A DNA stretch of 64,000 bases from contig CAUZXS010002432.1 in the NCBI GenBank assembly GCA_963585895.1, positions 119,205-183,204 on the forward strand, in the 5' to 3' direction. The position numbers and the translations under genes are program-made. The notes beneath the pieces were generated by a model. It saw nothing but the letters and a program-made list of their open reading frames with translations. It did not search any database and had not been told where the DNA came from. The stretch is from Sepioteuthis lessoniana (taxonomy: Eukaryota > Mollusca > Cephalopoda > Myopsida > Loliginidae). Positions 1-11,533 of the stretch are shown one piece after another. The first letter of the stretch is position 1. The number at the start of each line of letters is the position of its first letter.

Positions 1-59
1 TTTACTTTTTCGGTTTCATTCTAGCTAGCTTAGTCAGCAATTCTTTGGCTTCTACAAAA

Positions 60-480
60 AATTCTATCATTCTTTTCCTATGGCCTCTTTGTGTAGGATT
101 GCTCTCAAAATATCAGTGAAACACATGTTTGTTGTCTTTCCTAAATATTTTTTTACGTTGGAGTCTCTGAGTTGAGTAGTTCTTTTGGTCGTTGTTTTTG
201 TACCTGAAATTAGAACAGCCAACATTCCCTGGATGTAGTCGGATCCCCCATATTTGCTATCAAGGGAGCACCTGTTGATGGTTTTTCCCTGGAGTTTGAG
301 TGACAGCAAGTCTCCTCAAGTTTCCAGGAATCTTTTCAGTATTCTGGCCGATCTGAATAATGCAGTAGTTTGGATAGTCTCCACTCATCCTCTTATTTTC
401 AAGTCCTCCAGTCCCTTTCTTAATCCTTTGGTGACTGTACCAAGAGCATCAATATTAATACCCTTAGGAAAGGTATGAAA
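60..480 (-). pseudogene. Degraded coding-like segment, probably retroelement-derived
   Basis: On the minus strand an 80-codon open frame lies at 67-309. The same frame, and a neighbouring one, look coding-like back to about 480 but carry stops near 390 and 320. I cannot name a domain. The reading reminds me of degraded sequence that recurs beside invertebrate non-LTR elements, but this is memory, not a match. It ends close to a family A/C-type 3' tail at 539-600. No splice sites or promoter were recognised. It could instead be a decayed host exon. Confidence 0.3.
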
Positions 481-600
481 CCCTTTATCTTCCCATCAAT
501 AGGTCAAATAATGTCACTAATATCCTTCCTCAAGAATGGCTTTGGCATTAAATAATCCACAAAGATTAATATGCAATTAAACAAAGAAACCAAATCATCA
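450..600 (+). repeat. 3' end of a family A/C retroposon
   Basis: The segment ends with the 3' tail shared by families A and C in this window: 'tttggcattaaataa', then 'cacaaagatt', then an A/C-rich end. The part before it (about 490-540) resembles the body of the family C copies near 60.0 kb. The 5' portion is missing or too diverged to place, consistent with a 5'-truncated retroposed copy. Confidence 0.5.
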
Positions 601-902
601 AACGTATTTAAAGCAATCCTACGAATAATTTTATATAGAAATCAATTTTAAAAAATAAGTGAAATCTTTTTATATGTATTCTTATTTAGTTTCGCTAATC
701 TTTCTAATTTAATACAGTATTTAATTTCAATAAAACTTAAATACTTGTCCCCGGACTTTGTATATTTTTATTTGTATATATAATGGATGTATTAATTTTT
801 TGGACGGTGGCATATTCATATTTTTTATATATAATAATATCCATCTAGATTGTATAATGCTCCACGAGAAATTTTTGAATTTTTTGGTTAGGAAGAAAAT
901 TA

Positions 903-976
<74 letters not shown>
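903..976. repeat. (CA)n/(TA)n compound microsatellite
   Basis: About 7 CA units run directly into about 30 TA units. The long Ile-Tyr open frames overlapping it are artefacts of the repeat. Confidence 0.98.
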
Positions 977-980
<4 letters not shown>

Positions 981-1171
981 AGCAGTTACTAATGACGTGT
1001 AAAATGCTCTATGTCGCAAAGAGAGCACGGAACAAAAGTCAAACTAAATTAACAATGTTTAGCCTTAAAATTGATCACCATAACTTAAAGTTTTATACAG
1101 CAAGGCACTAAAATCTTCAGACAGCTACATTTTGCCAAATCACTTTGCTTTTGATTCTGATCTTTTCACTT

Positions 1172-1207
1172 GTTAATCAATCAATCAATCTATCTATCTA
1201 TCTATCT

Positions 1208-1294
<87 letters not shown>
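1172..1294. repeat. Compound (ATCA)n-(TCTA)n-(TC)n-(TA)n microsatellite
   Basis: Four successive repeat phases, each related to the next by a single substitution class, suggesting stepwise expansion. The 82-codon minus-strand open frame across it is a repeat artefact. Confidence 0.97.
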
Positions 1295-1298
<4 letters not shown>

Positions 1299-1299
1299 G

Positions 1300-1915
1300 T
1301 AGTATTAGATTGGAATAATCGAAACAATGACTGCATGTAAACAAATAGTCAAATAAATAAAAAAGACCAATTTTTTTAAAAAGCAATGGAATCTTTATAA
1401 ATATAAAAATAACCCATAAATCTTTATAAATATAAAAATAACCCATAAAGAGTTAATATGCCATAAAACAAATGAACTAAACCAAATAAAGAGTATAGGA
1501 ACCTTAAAAAAAGAAGACATGACATATTGATAAAAATGTCCTAACGTAAAAAAAATTTAAGTTTACATAGCTCTTACTAGACTTGTACTAATTTTAAGAG
1601 TGTTAACCGCATCAAACGCGTACAACTTTAGACTTCTTTTCGCATCGACCTGTTTTTCTGCTTCAGAACATGTTCATTCATTAGAAGAATTATGGGAGAA
1701 AAATCTGATATGAAATTGTATTTACGTGAAAAATAAAAAAAGAATTTCTTATTTGATAGCTGTTTACATTGGAAAATGATGCTTACATGTATAAATTATA
1801 TGTAAGAATGTTTACATGTTTCATTTGCATAAAAACATATTTGCTGGCTAATTACGTTTTGATTTTTTTTTAAGTCTCAGAAATCTACTATTTAAATAAA
1901 AAAGAACAAGTAGTA
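1300..1915. other. AT-rich sequence, nothing recognised
   Basis: Contains a short direct repeat of about 33 bp at 1390-1450 ('aatctttataaatataaaa' twice). No coding signal, repeat family or RNA structure was recognised. The same is true of 600-900 and 980-1170. Confidence 0.6.
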
Positions 1916-2078
1916 ATGGCAATGAAGGGGTGACTCCACATTCACGAGGGGTCTAAAAATTAAGTCTCGCCATTAGATGTAGTTTAGTGTCATATAAAGG
2001 GCATCCCCTTTTTTGGGAGGGTATCTTACCCATCTGCAAGAAATGCAGATGGCCTATTCTAAATCTTGCCGACAAAGC
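1916..2078 (-). repeat. Family A retroposon, head-region fragment
   Basis: Carries the family A landmarks in order: 'ggcaatgaaggggtgactcc', 'gtttagtgtcatat', a 'cttacccatctgcaag' equivalent of the usual 'cttacccctctgcag', and 'tattcta'. Sense is defined as running from the 'gctgtagaatacac' head to the AACC-type tail, so this fragment is minus. The internal array and tail are absent. Confidence 0.7.
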
Positions 2079-2079
2079 A

Positions 2080-2514
2080 GTATTTTAAGAATGTTCCGAT
2101 AAAAAGGTAAATATTTTTGGCTCTTGAATATCACAAATTTTAGGAGAGTATTATCATAACAACATTGAGTTGTAAAAGACTTAAGCAAAACCAAGATGCT
2201 TGCTTATGAGCTGAAAATTTCTTTTCAGAGTATCCCTGTATGAACAAGGTGAAATGATAAGTGAAACTGGATATATTTTGTTATTTAGTTATTTTATAGA
2301 ATACGAAGAAGGGAAATGTTAAAATATAAAATCACTTCCCTGAGTTTATATTATCAGTTAGACTTTAGTTCTAATATTATCCTCCCTCTAAAAAAATAGT
2401 CTCTCAAACGGAATTAAAAAAAACTATGCGTTTGGTATCTTTAGTGCAATTAGTCATTTATAACTTTCTCTTAGGCTTGACAATTTGAATATAAATATAC
2501 AAGCATGCTATATC

Positions 2515-2516
<2 letters not shown>
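2080..2516. other. AT-rich sequence, nothing recognised
   Basis: No repeat family, coding signal or structured RNA recognised. Confidence 0.5.
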
Positions 2517-2577
<61 letters not shown>

Positions 2578-2615
2578 TATATATATATATAAATATATAT
2601 ATATATATGTATGTA
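2517..2615. repeat. (TA)n microsatellite interrupted by the mariner insertion
   Basis: A TA array with a few substitutions abuts the left end of the mariner copy at 2620. TA resumes at 3517-3543 on the other side. The simplest reading is one array split by the element. Confidence 0.95.
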
Positions 2616-2619
2616 TATA

Positions 2620-3516
2620 CGTGTTGCATTCAATAAGTTTCCAGACTTTTTGTACAGGCATTTAAAATTGTCATAGACTCTTGAAAATTCACTATGTTAT
2701 TGCTATACATCTTATGAGATGATTGACCAATTTTTGTGATTTCAGGTTCAAATGAACAGCTACAGCAGCAATTGGAATACACCCTACTAAAACCTGTTTA
2801 CCACAGCTGGTGAATTTCAAAAATGGAATATGGACCCTTTAGAAGAACGATATGCAATAAAATTCTGTTTTAAACTTCGAAAAAATGCTGCCACAGAAAC
2901 GTATGGAATGCTTCAGACTGCTTTTAGAGCATCTTGCATGAATCGAGCATGAGTTTTTGAGTGGCATAAGAGATTCAAGGAAGGCACTGAGTGTGTGAGG
3001 GATTATGAGAAGTGTGGCAGGAGTAAGAAAGTCGATATACCAGAGTTGATTGGCCAAAGGGTTAGGGTTACTATGTTGAGATTTTAAGGGAGTTCAGGAA
3101 GAGATTCCGTCGGAAGAGGCCAGCACTCTTTAAATTGGGTCAGTGGCATTTCCACCAGGACAATACACCAGTCCACAACTCCATCCTTGTCATAGACTAT
3201 TTGACCCAGATGGGCATCAAGATAGTTCCTCAGCCTCCCATAGTCCAAACCTTGCTCCCTGTGACTTTTGGTTATTCCCTAAGCTCATAGGCTGTCGTTA
3301 TGAGACAATTGAGGAAATCAAAGAGGCTGCGACGAAGGTCATTGACACGCTCACACAAGAGGACTTCCATGGGGCCTTCCAGAAGTTGTTGGAACGGTAC
3401 AACAAATGCATTGCAGCTGGAGGAGATAACTTTGAAGGAGACTAGAGTTTCATGTGTGTACTATCAATAAAAGTGTTCATACGAAAAAAGTTTGGAAACC
3501 TATTTAATGATCCTCG
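2620..3516 (+). mobile_element. Mariner deletion derivative M1 (non-autonomous)
   Basis: An 897-bp element flanked by TA, with terminal inverted repeats containing the mariner-typical 'aataagtttccagac' (right end 'tttggaaacctatt'). The N-terminal transposase part starts at ATG 2830 and runs about 80 codons in the style of mariner (…ERYAIKFCFKL…, then WHKRFKEG). It has an in-frame TGA at 2950-2952. It then jumps to the C-terminal catalytic part: HQDN at about 3158, SPNLAPCDFW at about 3245, ending NFEGD and stop at 3443-3445, with a frameshift between the two. The middle of the transposase, including the first catalytic Asp region, is missing; a full mariner is about 1.3 kb. It cannot encode a working transposase. 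Copies at 6454 and 57518 share the same internal junction. Confidence 0.9.
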
Positions 3517-3547
<31 letters not shown>

Positions 3548-3639
3548 ATTGTGCTAATTTATGCATAATATATAGAATGTATGTATATCTGCATACGATT
3601 AAATTCCTTTACATATATAAAATTATGTATTGTAGCAGA

Positions 3640-4300
3640 AAGAATTTCAAATCATTATTTAGTGTGGGGATTGTTTTGGCCGTTGGAGTTTCGAATTTAC
3701 ATATTTCGTCCAATGAGAATGACTGATGCCATTCTGCCTGGATCACCTCCTCGGGCAACATAAAAAGCCGCGCTGACCATTCTCGCCCTCTCTTCGCTCC
3801 CTCCCTTGCTAACAGCAGGACAGACTAGCAACGTGAGAGAGCACATTCTCTCTCTTCACTTCCTCACTTGCTAGCAGCAGGACAGACCATCCTTTTCCTC
3901 TCTCACCACAGAGAGTCCACTAAGCATTATGAGTAGAGCACATCTAATTTATGGACCATTGGTGTCTGGGAAATCATTCTTACATTATTCATCTTTCTTT
4001 CTAAACCATCGGATCCTCGGAGAAACAAATTGGATATTTTCAACTCCTGCTTCAACTTCAGCATTTTAATTCCTCTCCAGACGACAGCGTCTTTATTCCT
4101 TCTCAACTCTACATCTGTTTACTTCTACCTGCAACTTACAGCACAATAGTTCTTTTCGTCTCTGTTATTAAAACTTCCAAATTGAAAACTATCAATATCT
4201 TCGTCAACTCTTTGTCCTTCCTTTTAATATGACAAGAGGCAACAGAGCTCTACAACCTCAACTGCCATTTTTGTATAAATGGTAATATTAGTTGCCCTCC
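3640..4300 (+). promoter_or_regulatory. LTR-like promoter block (candidate solo LTR)
   Basis: A patch of higher GC in AT-rich surroundings. In order it holds a CCAAT box ('gtccaatgag', about 3708), a TATA-like 'cataaaaagcc' (about 3760) and pyrimidine-rich sequence. A direct repeat of about 65 bp follows, with 'ttgctaacagcaggacagac' near 3808 and a copy near 3868. This is how many Ty3/Gypsy LTRs look around U3/R. No coding region follows and I could not find convincing TG...CA ends or a target-site duplication. It could also be a decayed host promoter. Confidence 0.4.
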
Positions 4301-4540
4301 TGTTATAGTATAATCTAAAGTAATATAATTACTTTAAATATATTAACCAAAATTGAAAGAAAATATCTTGAAATACTGTGGATTAAATTTATTCAAAGAA
4401 ATCGTCATTGGCTTCATGGGGCACAACGAAGGTTTTTTATTTTTGGCGAATTGTTGGTATTGTTGGGAAATTCTGAGGTTTGTTTCTTAGTCTTTTTTTT
4501 TTCTTTTTACCCCATTCACTTATTATCTTCTTATTTTCTT

Positions 4541-5205
4541 AGTGAGCCCAATCGGCTGGGGCTGTAGAATACACCGACTGCTACTCTCCCAACCAGTGTC
4601 CTAGATATGACACTAAACAATCTGATGGTGAGGTTCCAGTAATGCTGGAGCTTTGGGGAATGCAGAGTACCCCTTAATTGCCATCTCTCTCAGGTCCACT
4701 CTGGCCCGGAGTGGTAGCACCTAAAAAAGGGTCCTATCTATGGGTTAAATAGAACTAAACCGTGGTTTGAGTTTACGGGGGGTGCATTTAAACTGCGTAT
4801 TTATGCTAAACTGAATTCTTCGAAATAGAACTGTTTTGACATCTAAACTGTGTACTTATGCTAAATCAAATTATCTGAAATAAAACTGTTTTGACAGTTT
4901 TGGGGGATGTGGAGTACCCCTTCATTGCCATTGCTCCCAGGTCCACTTTGGCCCAGAATGGTAGCACTTGATAGGGCCCTATCTATGGGTTAGATAGAAC
5001 TAACTCCATGCTTATGCTAAACTAAAGTGTTTGAAATAGAACTGTTTGACTAAACTGAATAGCTTGAAGTAGAAATGTTTTTGACAATTAAACTGTGTAC
5101 TCATGCTAAACTGAATTGTTTGAAATAGAACTATTTGCATAAAAATGAATTTGGCGTTAAATAGGTTGATATGCCATAAAACCCAAACAACCAACCAACA
5201 AGTTT
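4541..5205 (+). mobile_element. Family A retroposon copy
   Basis: Starts at the head ('ggctggggctgtagaatac'), passes the motifs 'gacactaaacaatctgatgg', 'ccattgc' and 'atctatgggtta', then an array of degenerate 'atgctaaactgaattgtttg' units. It ends 'gatatgccataaaacc' plus an AACC-rich tail at 5190-5203. The block 'ggaatgcagagtacccctt…tatgggttaaatagaac' recurs at about 4908-5003, so this copy has an internal partial duplication like the copy at 58878. No open reading frame. Confidence 0.85.
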
Positions 5206-5689
5206 GTTTATTGAAGCTGCAAGGGAATTAAGGACGGAAGGAAAAAAAAACAAGGATACCTTTAGGCACAAATTTTATTTGTGGAGTTTATGACTATTCT
5301 GTGGTATGGAATGTTTTTCTAAACTTGTACGAATAATCGTGCTCCCCCAGACAAGGCTCTTGAAGAATCTTACAGAATCATTTTTGGTAAAATGCAAGTT
5401 CGAGAGACCCTCAAACTTACAATTTCCCAAGAATTATTCTGTGATATTCAATCATGTATCTTGGTGTCCAGTGGGTAGGTTCAACAGAGGGAGACACAAT
5501 GCGCTACTAAGTTCAGGACTCAGCAGGCACGTGCGTTCCCTACTAGCAGCAGAGAGAAAAAGGTGCGTTGGTTTCAGCCAAGCTGGTGTAAGCTTCTGTG
5601 TTTGAGTCTCTTTTTGGTGTCAAGAAGCCCCTCTTTTTAGGCATGTACCTATTTCAGTTCCTGTCAGAGGCCTCTAGGGAAACTGTTCC

Positions 5690-6400
5690 TTTTTGCTTTT
5701 TTTTTTTTCATGTTATTGTGTTTTCTATTTCTTTTTAATCCCTCCAGACGACTTTGATATCTCCTGCATACCTTTCTGACGGTCCTCTTGATTAAATTGG
5801 TAAATGCTACCGTTATCCTTGCCTTCAGTTCATTTTTGTTGTTGTAAGGAGTTTTATTGGTCTCTTGCTCAACCACACTCCACACACAATTATCATGGGG
5901 AATTGCAATTTGAGGAGTTAGGAAGCCATATGTTAAGGATGATGCGGTAGCAGAAACTTTCCGATAACCAAGACTGGGTTCTCCTGCTTATGTAGCATGG
6001 TGCAGAGTCCTGTCACCAAACATAGGGTCTTCCATCATCAACCTATCGATCCAAAGCAACACTACTTCCTCCAGACACTTCTTATTGAGTCTGAGGCCAT
6101 GTAGAAAGATGAATGAAGGCATAACGTCTCCATCACAAGTGACTACCCAAAACGCCATGATGTAGACTGGGTATCAGGTTTTCATCAATATGTATATGAA
6201 TCAGTCCTCAGGTTGACAAAATTCGAAAATCTTTATATTAGAGCTTCCACTATGAATGCCAACAGTACAGCATGCTGTTAACAAATTTCTGGAGGAGTGA
6301 ATTGCCTCACGGTTTTGCTTTCCTCGTAGAAAGTGCCCAACTGACTCTAGTTTGCTGCACAGTCGGCAAAACCCGAAATAAAGTGCATGCACGAAATTAA
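5690..6400 (-). pseudogene. Mariner/IS630-type transposase relic
   Basis: Minus-strand translation from about 6165 gives VVTCDGDVMPSFIFLHGLRL, then CLEEVVLLWIDR. After an in-frame stop at about 5980 it continues VWSVVEQETNKTPYNNKNEL and ELKARITVAFTNL, ending near 5710. This matches the C-terminal half of a DDE superfamily transposase of mariner type as I know the family. The usual '…QDSAPCHTS' catalytic segment is replaced by unrelated residues, and part of the following region is deleted, so the copy is dead. The 6170-6400 stretch may be further N-terminal sequence but is too decayed to read. Ends were not located. Confidence 0.7.
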
Positions 6401-6453
6401 TAATTTAAAATGGTGACAATTTACAAATCACACCCTCTGTGTGTGTATATATA

Positions 6454-7325
6454 CGAGGTGCATACGATAAGTTTCCAGACTTTTTTGTATGAGCATTTAA
6501 AATTGTCACAGACTCTTGAAAATCCAGTATACATCGTATGAGATGATTGACCAATTTTTGTGATTTCACGTTCAAATGAACAGCTACAGCAGCAATTGGA
6601 ATACACCCTATTAAAGCCTAATTGTCACAGCTGATGAATTTCAAAAATGCAAACTAACACTTTAGAAGAACGATATGCAATAAAATTCTGTTTTAAACTT
6701 GGAAAAAATGCTACCACAGAAACATATGGAAAGCTTCAGACTGCTTTTGGAGCATCTTGCATGAATCGAGCATGAGTGGCATAAGAGATTCAAGGAAGGC
6801 ACGAAGTCTGTGAGGGATGATGAGAGGTGTGGCAGGAGTAAGGAATCAGTATACCAGAGTTGATTGGCCAAAGTGTTAGGGTTACTATGTTGAGGTTTTA
6901 AGAGAGTTCAGGAAGAGATTTCGTCGGAAGAGGCCAGCACACTTCAAATCGGGTCAGTGGCATTTCCCCCAGGACAATACACCAGTCCACAACTCCATCC
7001 TTGTCATAGACTATTTGACCCAGATGGGCATCAAGATAGTTCCTCAGCCTCCCATAGTCCAGACCTTGCTCCCTATGACTTTTGGTTATTCCCTAAGCTC
7101 ACAGGCTGTCGTTAGGAGACAACTGAGGAAAGAAAGAGGCTGTGACGAAGGTCATTGACACGCTCAAACAAGAGAACTTCCATGAAGCATTCCAGAAATT
7201 GTTGAAACAGTACAAGTGCATTGTAGCTGGAGGAGATACCTTTGAAGGGGACTAGAGTTTCATGTGTGTACTATCAATAAAAGTGCCCAAACGAAAAAAG
7301 TCTGGAAACTTATCGTATGCACCTC

Positions 7326-7326
<1 letters not shown>
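6454..7326 (+). mobile_element. Mariner deletion derivative M2 (non-autonomous)
   Basis: An 873-bp element flanked by TA. Terminal inverted repeats are near perfect over more than 30 bp ('cgaggtgcatacgataagtt' at the left, its complement at the right end). The internal sequence is collinear with the copy at 2620, including the same junction between N- and C-terminal transposase parts and the final 'gaaggggactag' stop. It has lost the start codon and carries extra small deletions (for example around 6775). It sits with its right end against a (TA)n/(TG)n array. Confidence 0.92.

Positions 7327-7414
<88 letters not shown>
7327..7414. repeat. (TA)n/(TG)n microsatellite
   Basis: About 29 TA units then about 14 TG units, starting directly at the right terminal repeat of the mariner copy. 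Confidence 0.97.
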
Positions 7415-7416
<2 letters not shown>

Positions 7417-7974
7417 TAGGTCTTAAAAGTTCTTAGCTCAGATAGAGATGACTATTTTTTCGTAAATTTTTTTTTAATTTTAAAGAAAGTTGAGAAACAA
7501 TATGCCAAGTTTGTTGGGGGAGGTCTTACACCTCTGCAAGAAATACAGTGCCTTTTAAGCCCCATTTACATATTATTGGTTTTATTTGTCATTCCCTCCC
7601 AAACTGCATGTTGAAACGAACCTCATTTTATTTTTGAGGCTTTTTAATTCTCTTTCTCTTTAAACTTAAGACTTTTATACAGAATATAGCAACCACAGAA
7701 TTAATGTTTTTATAGTTAATAAAATAGCCAACAGTTGTGACTATATTCTAAAAGAAATATTTCTAAGTAGTCTATACGTCTTAGTTATTGACACACCTTA
7801 GTTTAGCTTTTAGCATCAAAATTTAAGTATGCAAATTTTTTGCTTAATTGTTTTCCTTCTTTTTTTTTATATTGCAGAAATTGTATGAAAAGATCTTGGC
7901 CCGAAATGCCCCCCATAAAAGGAACATTTTTTAAATATTTTTCTTAACCTTTAAAACCTTAATCCCCCAATGCC

Positions 7975-8582
7975 TTTTGGTTGTTTGGGTTTTATGGCAT
8001 ATAAACCTTTGTAGGTTCTTTAATGCCAAATCCATTTTTATGAAAATAGTTCTGTTTCAAGCAATTCACTTTAGCATAAGTACACAGTTAAAATGTGAAA
8101 AACATTTCTATTATAAGCTATTCAGTTTATTCCAGCAGTTTTACAGTTAAATGTCAAAACAGTTCTATATTAAACAATTCAGTTTAGTATAAATACAGTT
8201 TCAATGTCAAAAAACAGTTCCATTTCAAATAATTCAGCTTAGCATGAGCCTGCAGATTAAATGTAAGTACAGTTTAATTGTCAAAAACTTTTCTATTTCA
8301 AGCTATTCAGTTTATTCAAACAATTCAGTTTAGCATAAGTATGCCATTAGTTCTATTGAACCCATAAATAGGGCCCTATCAGGTGCTACCACACCAGACC
8401 AGAGTGGACTTGGAAGCAATGGCAATGAACGGGTGCTCCGCATTCCCCAAAGCCCTACCATTACTGGAACCTCCCCATCAGATTGTTTAGTGTCATATCA
8501 GGACACTCATTTGGTGGGGTCTTACCCCTCTGCAGCGGTGCAGTCAGTGTATTCTACAGCCCCAGCTGACTGGGAAACCCAA
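7975..8582 (-). mobile_element. Family A retroposon copy
   Basis: Reads on the plus strand from the reverse-complemented tail ('ggttgtttgggttttatggc') through several units of 'caattcagtttagcataagt'. It then passes 'acccataaatagggcccta', 'gtgctccgcattccccaaag', 'gtttagtgtcatatcaggac' and 'ctgcagcggtgcagtcagtg' to the head 'agctgactggg'. A possible 7-bp flanking duplication 'cccaatg' occurs at 7968 and about 8578, but this is short. No coding capacity. Confidence 0.85.
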
Positions 8583-8589
8583 TGTTTGT

Positions 8590-9475
8590 GTCCAGCCTCC
8601 ATGCTGAAAAATAGCTAAAAATATAAAGTATTGTTATCTGTTATTTAACAGCCTGATAAGCAACAGTGATATAGACATGAGGATGCTCTAACTGGAATTC
8701 AGACCACCTGGATATAGGTAGCCTGGTTTCTAAGAGTGAAATGAATTTAAAGAATTGATAAGGGAAAAAAAGAATAGGCTCCTCAATCATTTCAATATTG
8801 TACAACTAATTAGACATCATTACTTGTCAACAAAAAAAGAAGTGTCCAATGGCATCTGAATTTGAATCCCATATCATTAACTGCTTATTTGATATATGAT
8901 AACTTATCAATTTGGCCATAGAAACCCATCACCAAGTAATATTTGAATTTCTGCTCCTAAATCTTTGATATCTATATATGAAATCAAAGATTTTGATTAT
9001 ATAACCATTTGGGAGATTTTTAAAGTTTTATCTTAGACTACATAAACCATTTTGTATAGTGTAAAGAATGCATCTGGAATTCAGAGACCTCTGTTTATGG
9101 ATCACAAAGCAAGAAATCAGAATTCCACGACAAATTCCATTTTTGTAGTGGTTATTATTCTTATCATCTGTTCTGAAATAACATCAGACCAAATATGAGA
9201 TATTAAACCTGTAGCCAATAAACACTGCCATTCACAGGGCTCCTAACAAGTACTAGTAATGTAAGTTACTCTGCTACAGGAAATGTAACTAAAACTCTGA
9301 AAGAATCATTCTTATGTTTGTTGGCTGAATCTGTAAGTTGTTAACTGAGACAAAGAGAGCAGGGCGTCACTGGAATTTAGCAGAAAGGTCAGGGTTCAAT
9401 TCCAGATCATCACTCAAAAGTTCCATGTTGACTTTAGAAATTAATTCCATACATCTCATACACATACACACATAC

Positions 9476-9480
<5 letters not shown>
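8590..9480. other. AT-rich sequence, nothing firmly recognised
   Basis: A weak tRNA box-B-like 'gggttcaattccag' occurs at about 9391, but no matching box A or element boundary was found. Otherwise no features. Confidence 0.4.
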
Positions 9481-9481
<1 letters not shown>

Positions 9482-9538
<57 letters not shown>

Positions 9539-9540
9539 TT
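9482..9540. repeat. (TA)n/(GT)n microsatellite
   Basis: About 17 TA units then about 11 GT units. Confidence 0.97.
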
Positions 9541-9784
9541 TTACCATATGTAATGCCTTAAACTCTAGTTGACTAATTTCCCAAAAGGCTATATATAAGA
9601 TTTACAAAAAATATATCATTTGACTTGGCATTCAGTTGGAAATCTTCAGATTTAGAGTGTGTTGACTCTAAATAAAAACAGACACAAAAAATTTTTGTAT
9701 CTTTTACCTTCACTAGTATTTCATAAAATGAGTATACCATTCATCTGAAAAGTAGTTTCCAAAGTTTATATTCAGTTTGGTTTC

Positions 9785-9995
9785 CTTATTTAATGGCATA
9801 TAAATCTTGATGAGTTATCTAATGCCAAAGAAGAACAACAGTGATACTATTTAATCCATAACTTGGAGTATATAGGACTTCATATCTTTCCCAAGGTTTT
9901 TTGTCTAAATGTGAATGAAATAGTACAACAGAAGTTTGAACTTGCTTACTTCAAGGTTGCAGTCCAGCACTTTAGTCGTTACTCCACGGGAACTC
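9785..9995 (-). mobile_element. SINE-C copy with tRNA-like head
   Basis: Collinear with 59996-60210. Read on the minus strand, a tRNA-like head has a box-B-like 'caagttcaaact' and ends near 9990. A short body and the 3' tail '…ggcattagataactcatcaa…' follow. The tail closely resembles the family A tail. Diverged, with no coding capacity. Confidence 0.6.
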
Positions 9996-9999
9996 CATT

Positions 10000-10790
10000 T
10001 ATATTTGGTTTATTAAGTTAAAAAAAAAGAATTTTGTGTAATCCTCTCAATGCGGAGAGCCACTTAAGTGACCCTAATATATTTAATGCTTGAGGGTAAG
10101 ATGCAAATCCACATAACTTAAAAATGTTGGATCTTGTGCCATCCATCCTCCCTGAAAGTATCTCTTGATTGATATACTCTGATCCTAAAATAAAAAAAAA
10201 ATTAAATACTCTATCACTTCTAAAACTTTAATAGAACTGTCATTTTCAGAAGTATCCATGAATAAAAAATTCTCTAATAAATATACCTGTGTGATGTACA
10301 CCTACTGCAGCAATAAGAGTGTATTGTAGTAGTGTAGTAACTCCAATGAATTTCTTCATTTGAAAACTTTTTATTTTATGATCAATTGGAACTTCGAGTC
10401 ACTAAATTTGTTGCTGAATGCACCACAACAAAAGGGATTAAGAAAAATTTAAATGCCATTGTTGAACTTTAAAGAAAATCTTTCAAAACTGAAATTTTCA
10501 TTCATTTAAAAATTGATGAAAGGTTTTGCTATACTCAATTTTTCATTAGTATTCTTTTATCATTTTTATTTAGCCTGTCATTCAACAACTACAAGTAACC
10601 AATGATTACTGGAATTAAGAAATTATACTCTCCTTTTACTATTCAAAACTGATATACAATAGATGCTCAATAATCTGAGCTACTACTGTTGTATACCCTG
10701 AAGAAAGAGAAGACAACAATAACACTTATATATAAAAATATCATCTCTTCTTTTTGTTGACTTACAAAAGGTACAAAATGGTTGGTGAAA
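10000..10790. other. AT-rich sequence, nothing recognised
   Basis: No repeat family, coding region or structured RNA recognised. Confidence 0.5.
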
Positions 10791-11275
10791 TAGATGCATG
10801 GAGAGTCAGGATAGACAGAGAACTACTAAGATTTACACCTTCATCTTCTTTGTATACAAATCTATTTGGCTGTATTCTCTGGTCTTCTGTCTGATGGTGT
10901 TGGTTTATCTTGGTCTTCGTGTCCGCTTCTGTTCTTATAAATGGACACAAAGACTTCGTTGGATTTTCTCGCCTTTATTCACCGGATTTCCCAAGTCAAC
11001 TGTACGGCTGGAGAAATAGCCATTTTAGACATCTGTTCATTATGGCACCTTGGATTACTCTGATTCTCTACTTAACTGACCTGTTCTCACAACTGAACCA
11101 ACCAATCAGAGAACAGCTAAAAAAGTTCACCCAGTGGTCAAGTCTTGCCTAGCATATCACAGTTTATTTTCTATGAATCTTCTTCTAACGAATTACCAGT
11201 TGATTTTGTAATTCATATATTTTGTATTCTACACTTACCTTACAAAATTAATAGACACTTATTCAAGATGTGACA
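10791..11275. other. Moderate-GC segment, unrecognised
   Basis: Slightly GC-richer than its surroundings. It contains a CCAAT-like 'accaaccaatcagagaac' at about 11096 and overlapping short open frames at 10798-11019 and 10910-11152 with no recognised domain. It adjoins the 88-bp tandem repeat and could be part of an LTR element, which I cannot demonstrate. Confidence 0.35.
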
Positions 11276-11533
11276 CCACTTAGACTCGAAAGAAATTCCA
11301 GGAGAAAAAGTTAGATGGCGACTACACAAGAAAACTGCACATGTGTGGCCACTTTCTGGTTAACCACTTAGACTCGAAAGAAATTCCAGGAGAAAAAGTT
11401 AGATGGCGACTACACAAGAAAACTGCACATGTGTGGCCACTTTCTGGTTAACCACTTAGACTCGAAAGAAATTCCAGGAGAAAAAGTTAGATGGCGACTA
11501 CACAAGAAAACTGCACATGTGTGGCCACTTTCT
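11276..11533. repeat. 88-bp tandem repeat, about 2.9 copies
   Basis: Units start at 11276, 11364 and 11452 (each 'ccacttagactcgaaag…'). The first two are 88 bp; the third stops at about 82 bp where the sequence diverges. By eye the copies are identical, implying recent duplication or an assembly artefact. The 133-codon minus-strand open frame at 11410-11811 runs through the last copy and has no recognised domain. Confidence 0.95.

Noticed and set aside
758..982. Open frames rich in Ile-Tyr or His-Thr over microsatellites (also 1198-1446, 2458-2661, 13154-13527, 36590-36772, 52828-53112)
   Set aside because: They are translations of (TA)n and (CA)n arrays. No domain or codon bias supports a gene.
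9345..9420. Additional tRNA-derived SINE
   Set aside because: Only a box-B-like motif is present, with no box A at the right distance and no second copy.
11276..11533. CRISPR array
   Set aside because: The units are directly adjacent without unique spacers, and the context is an animal genome.
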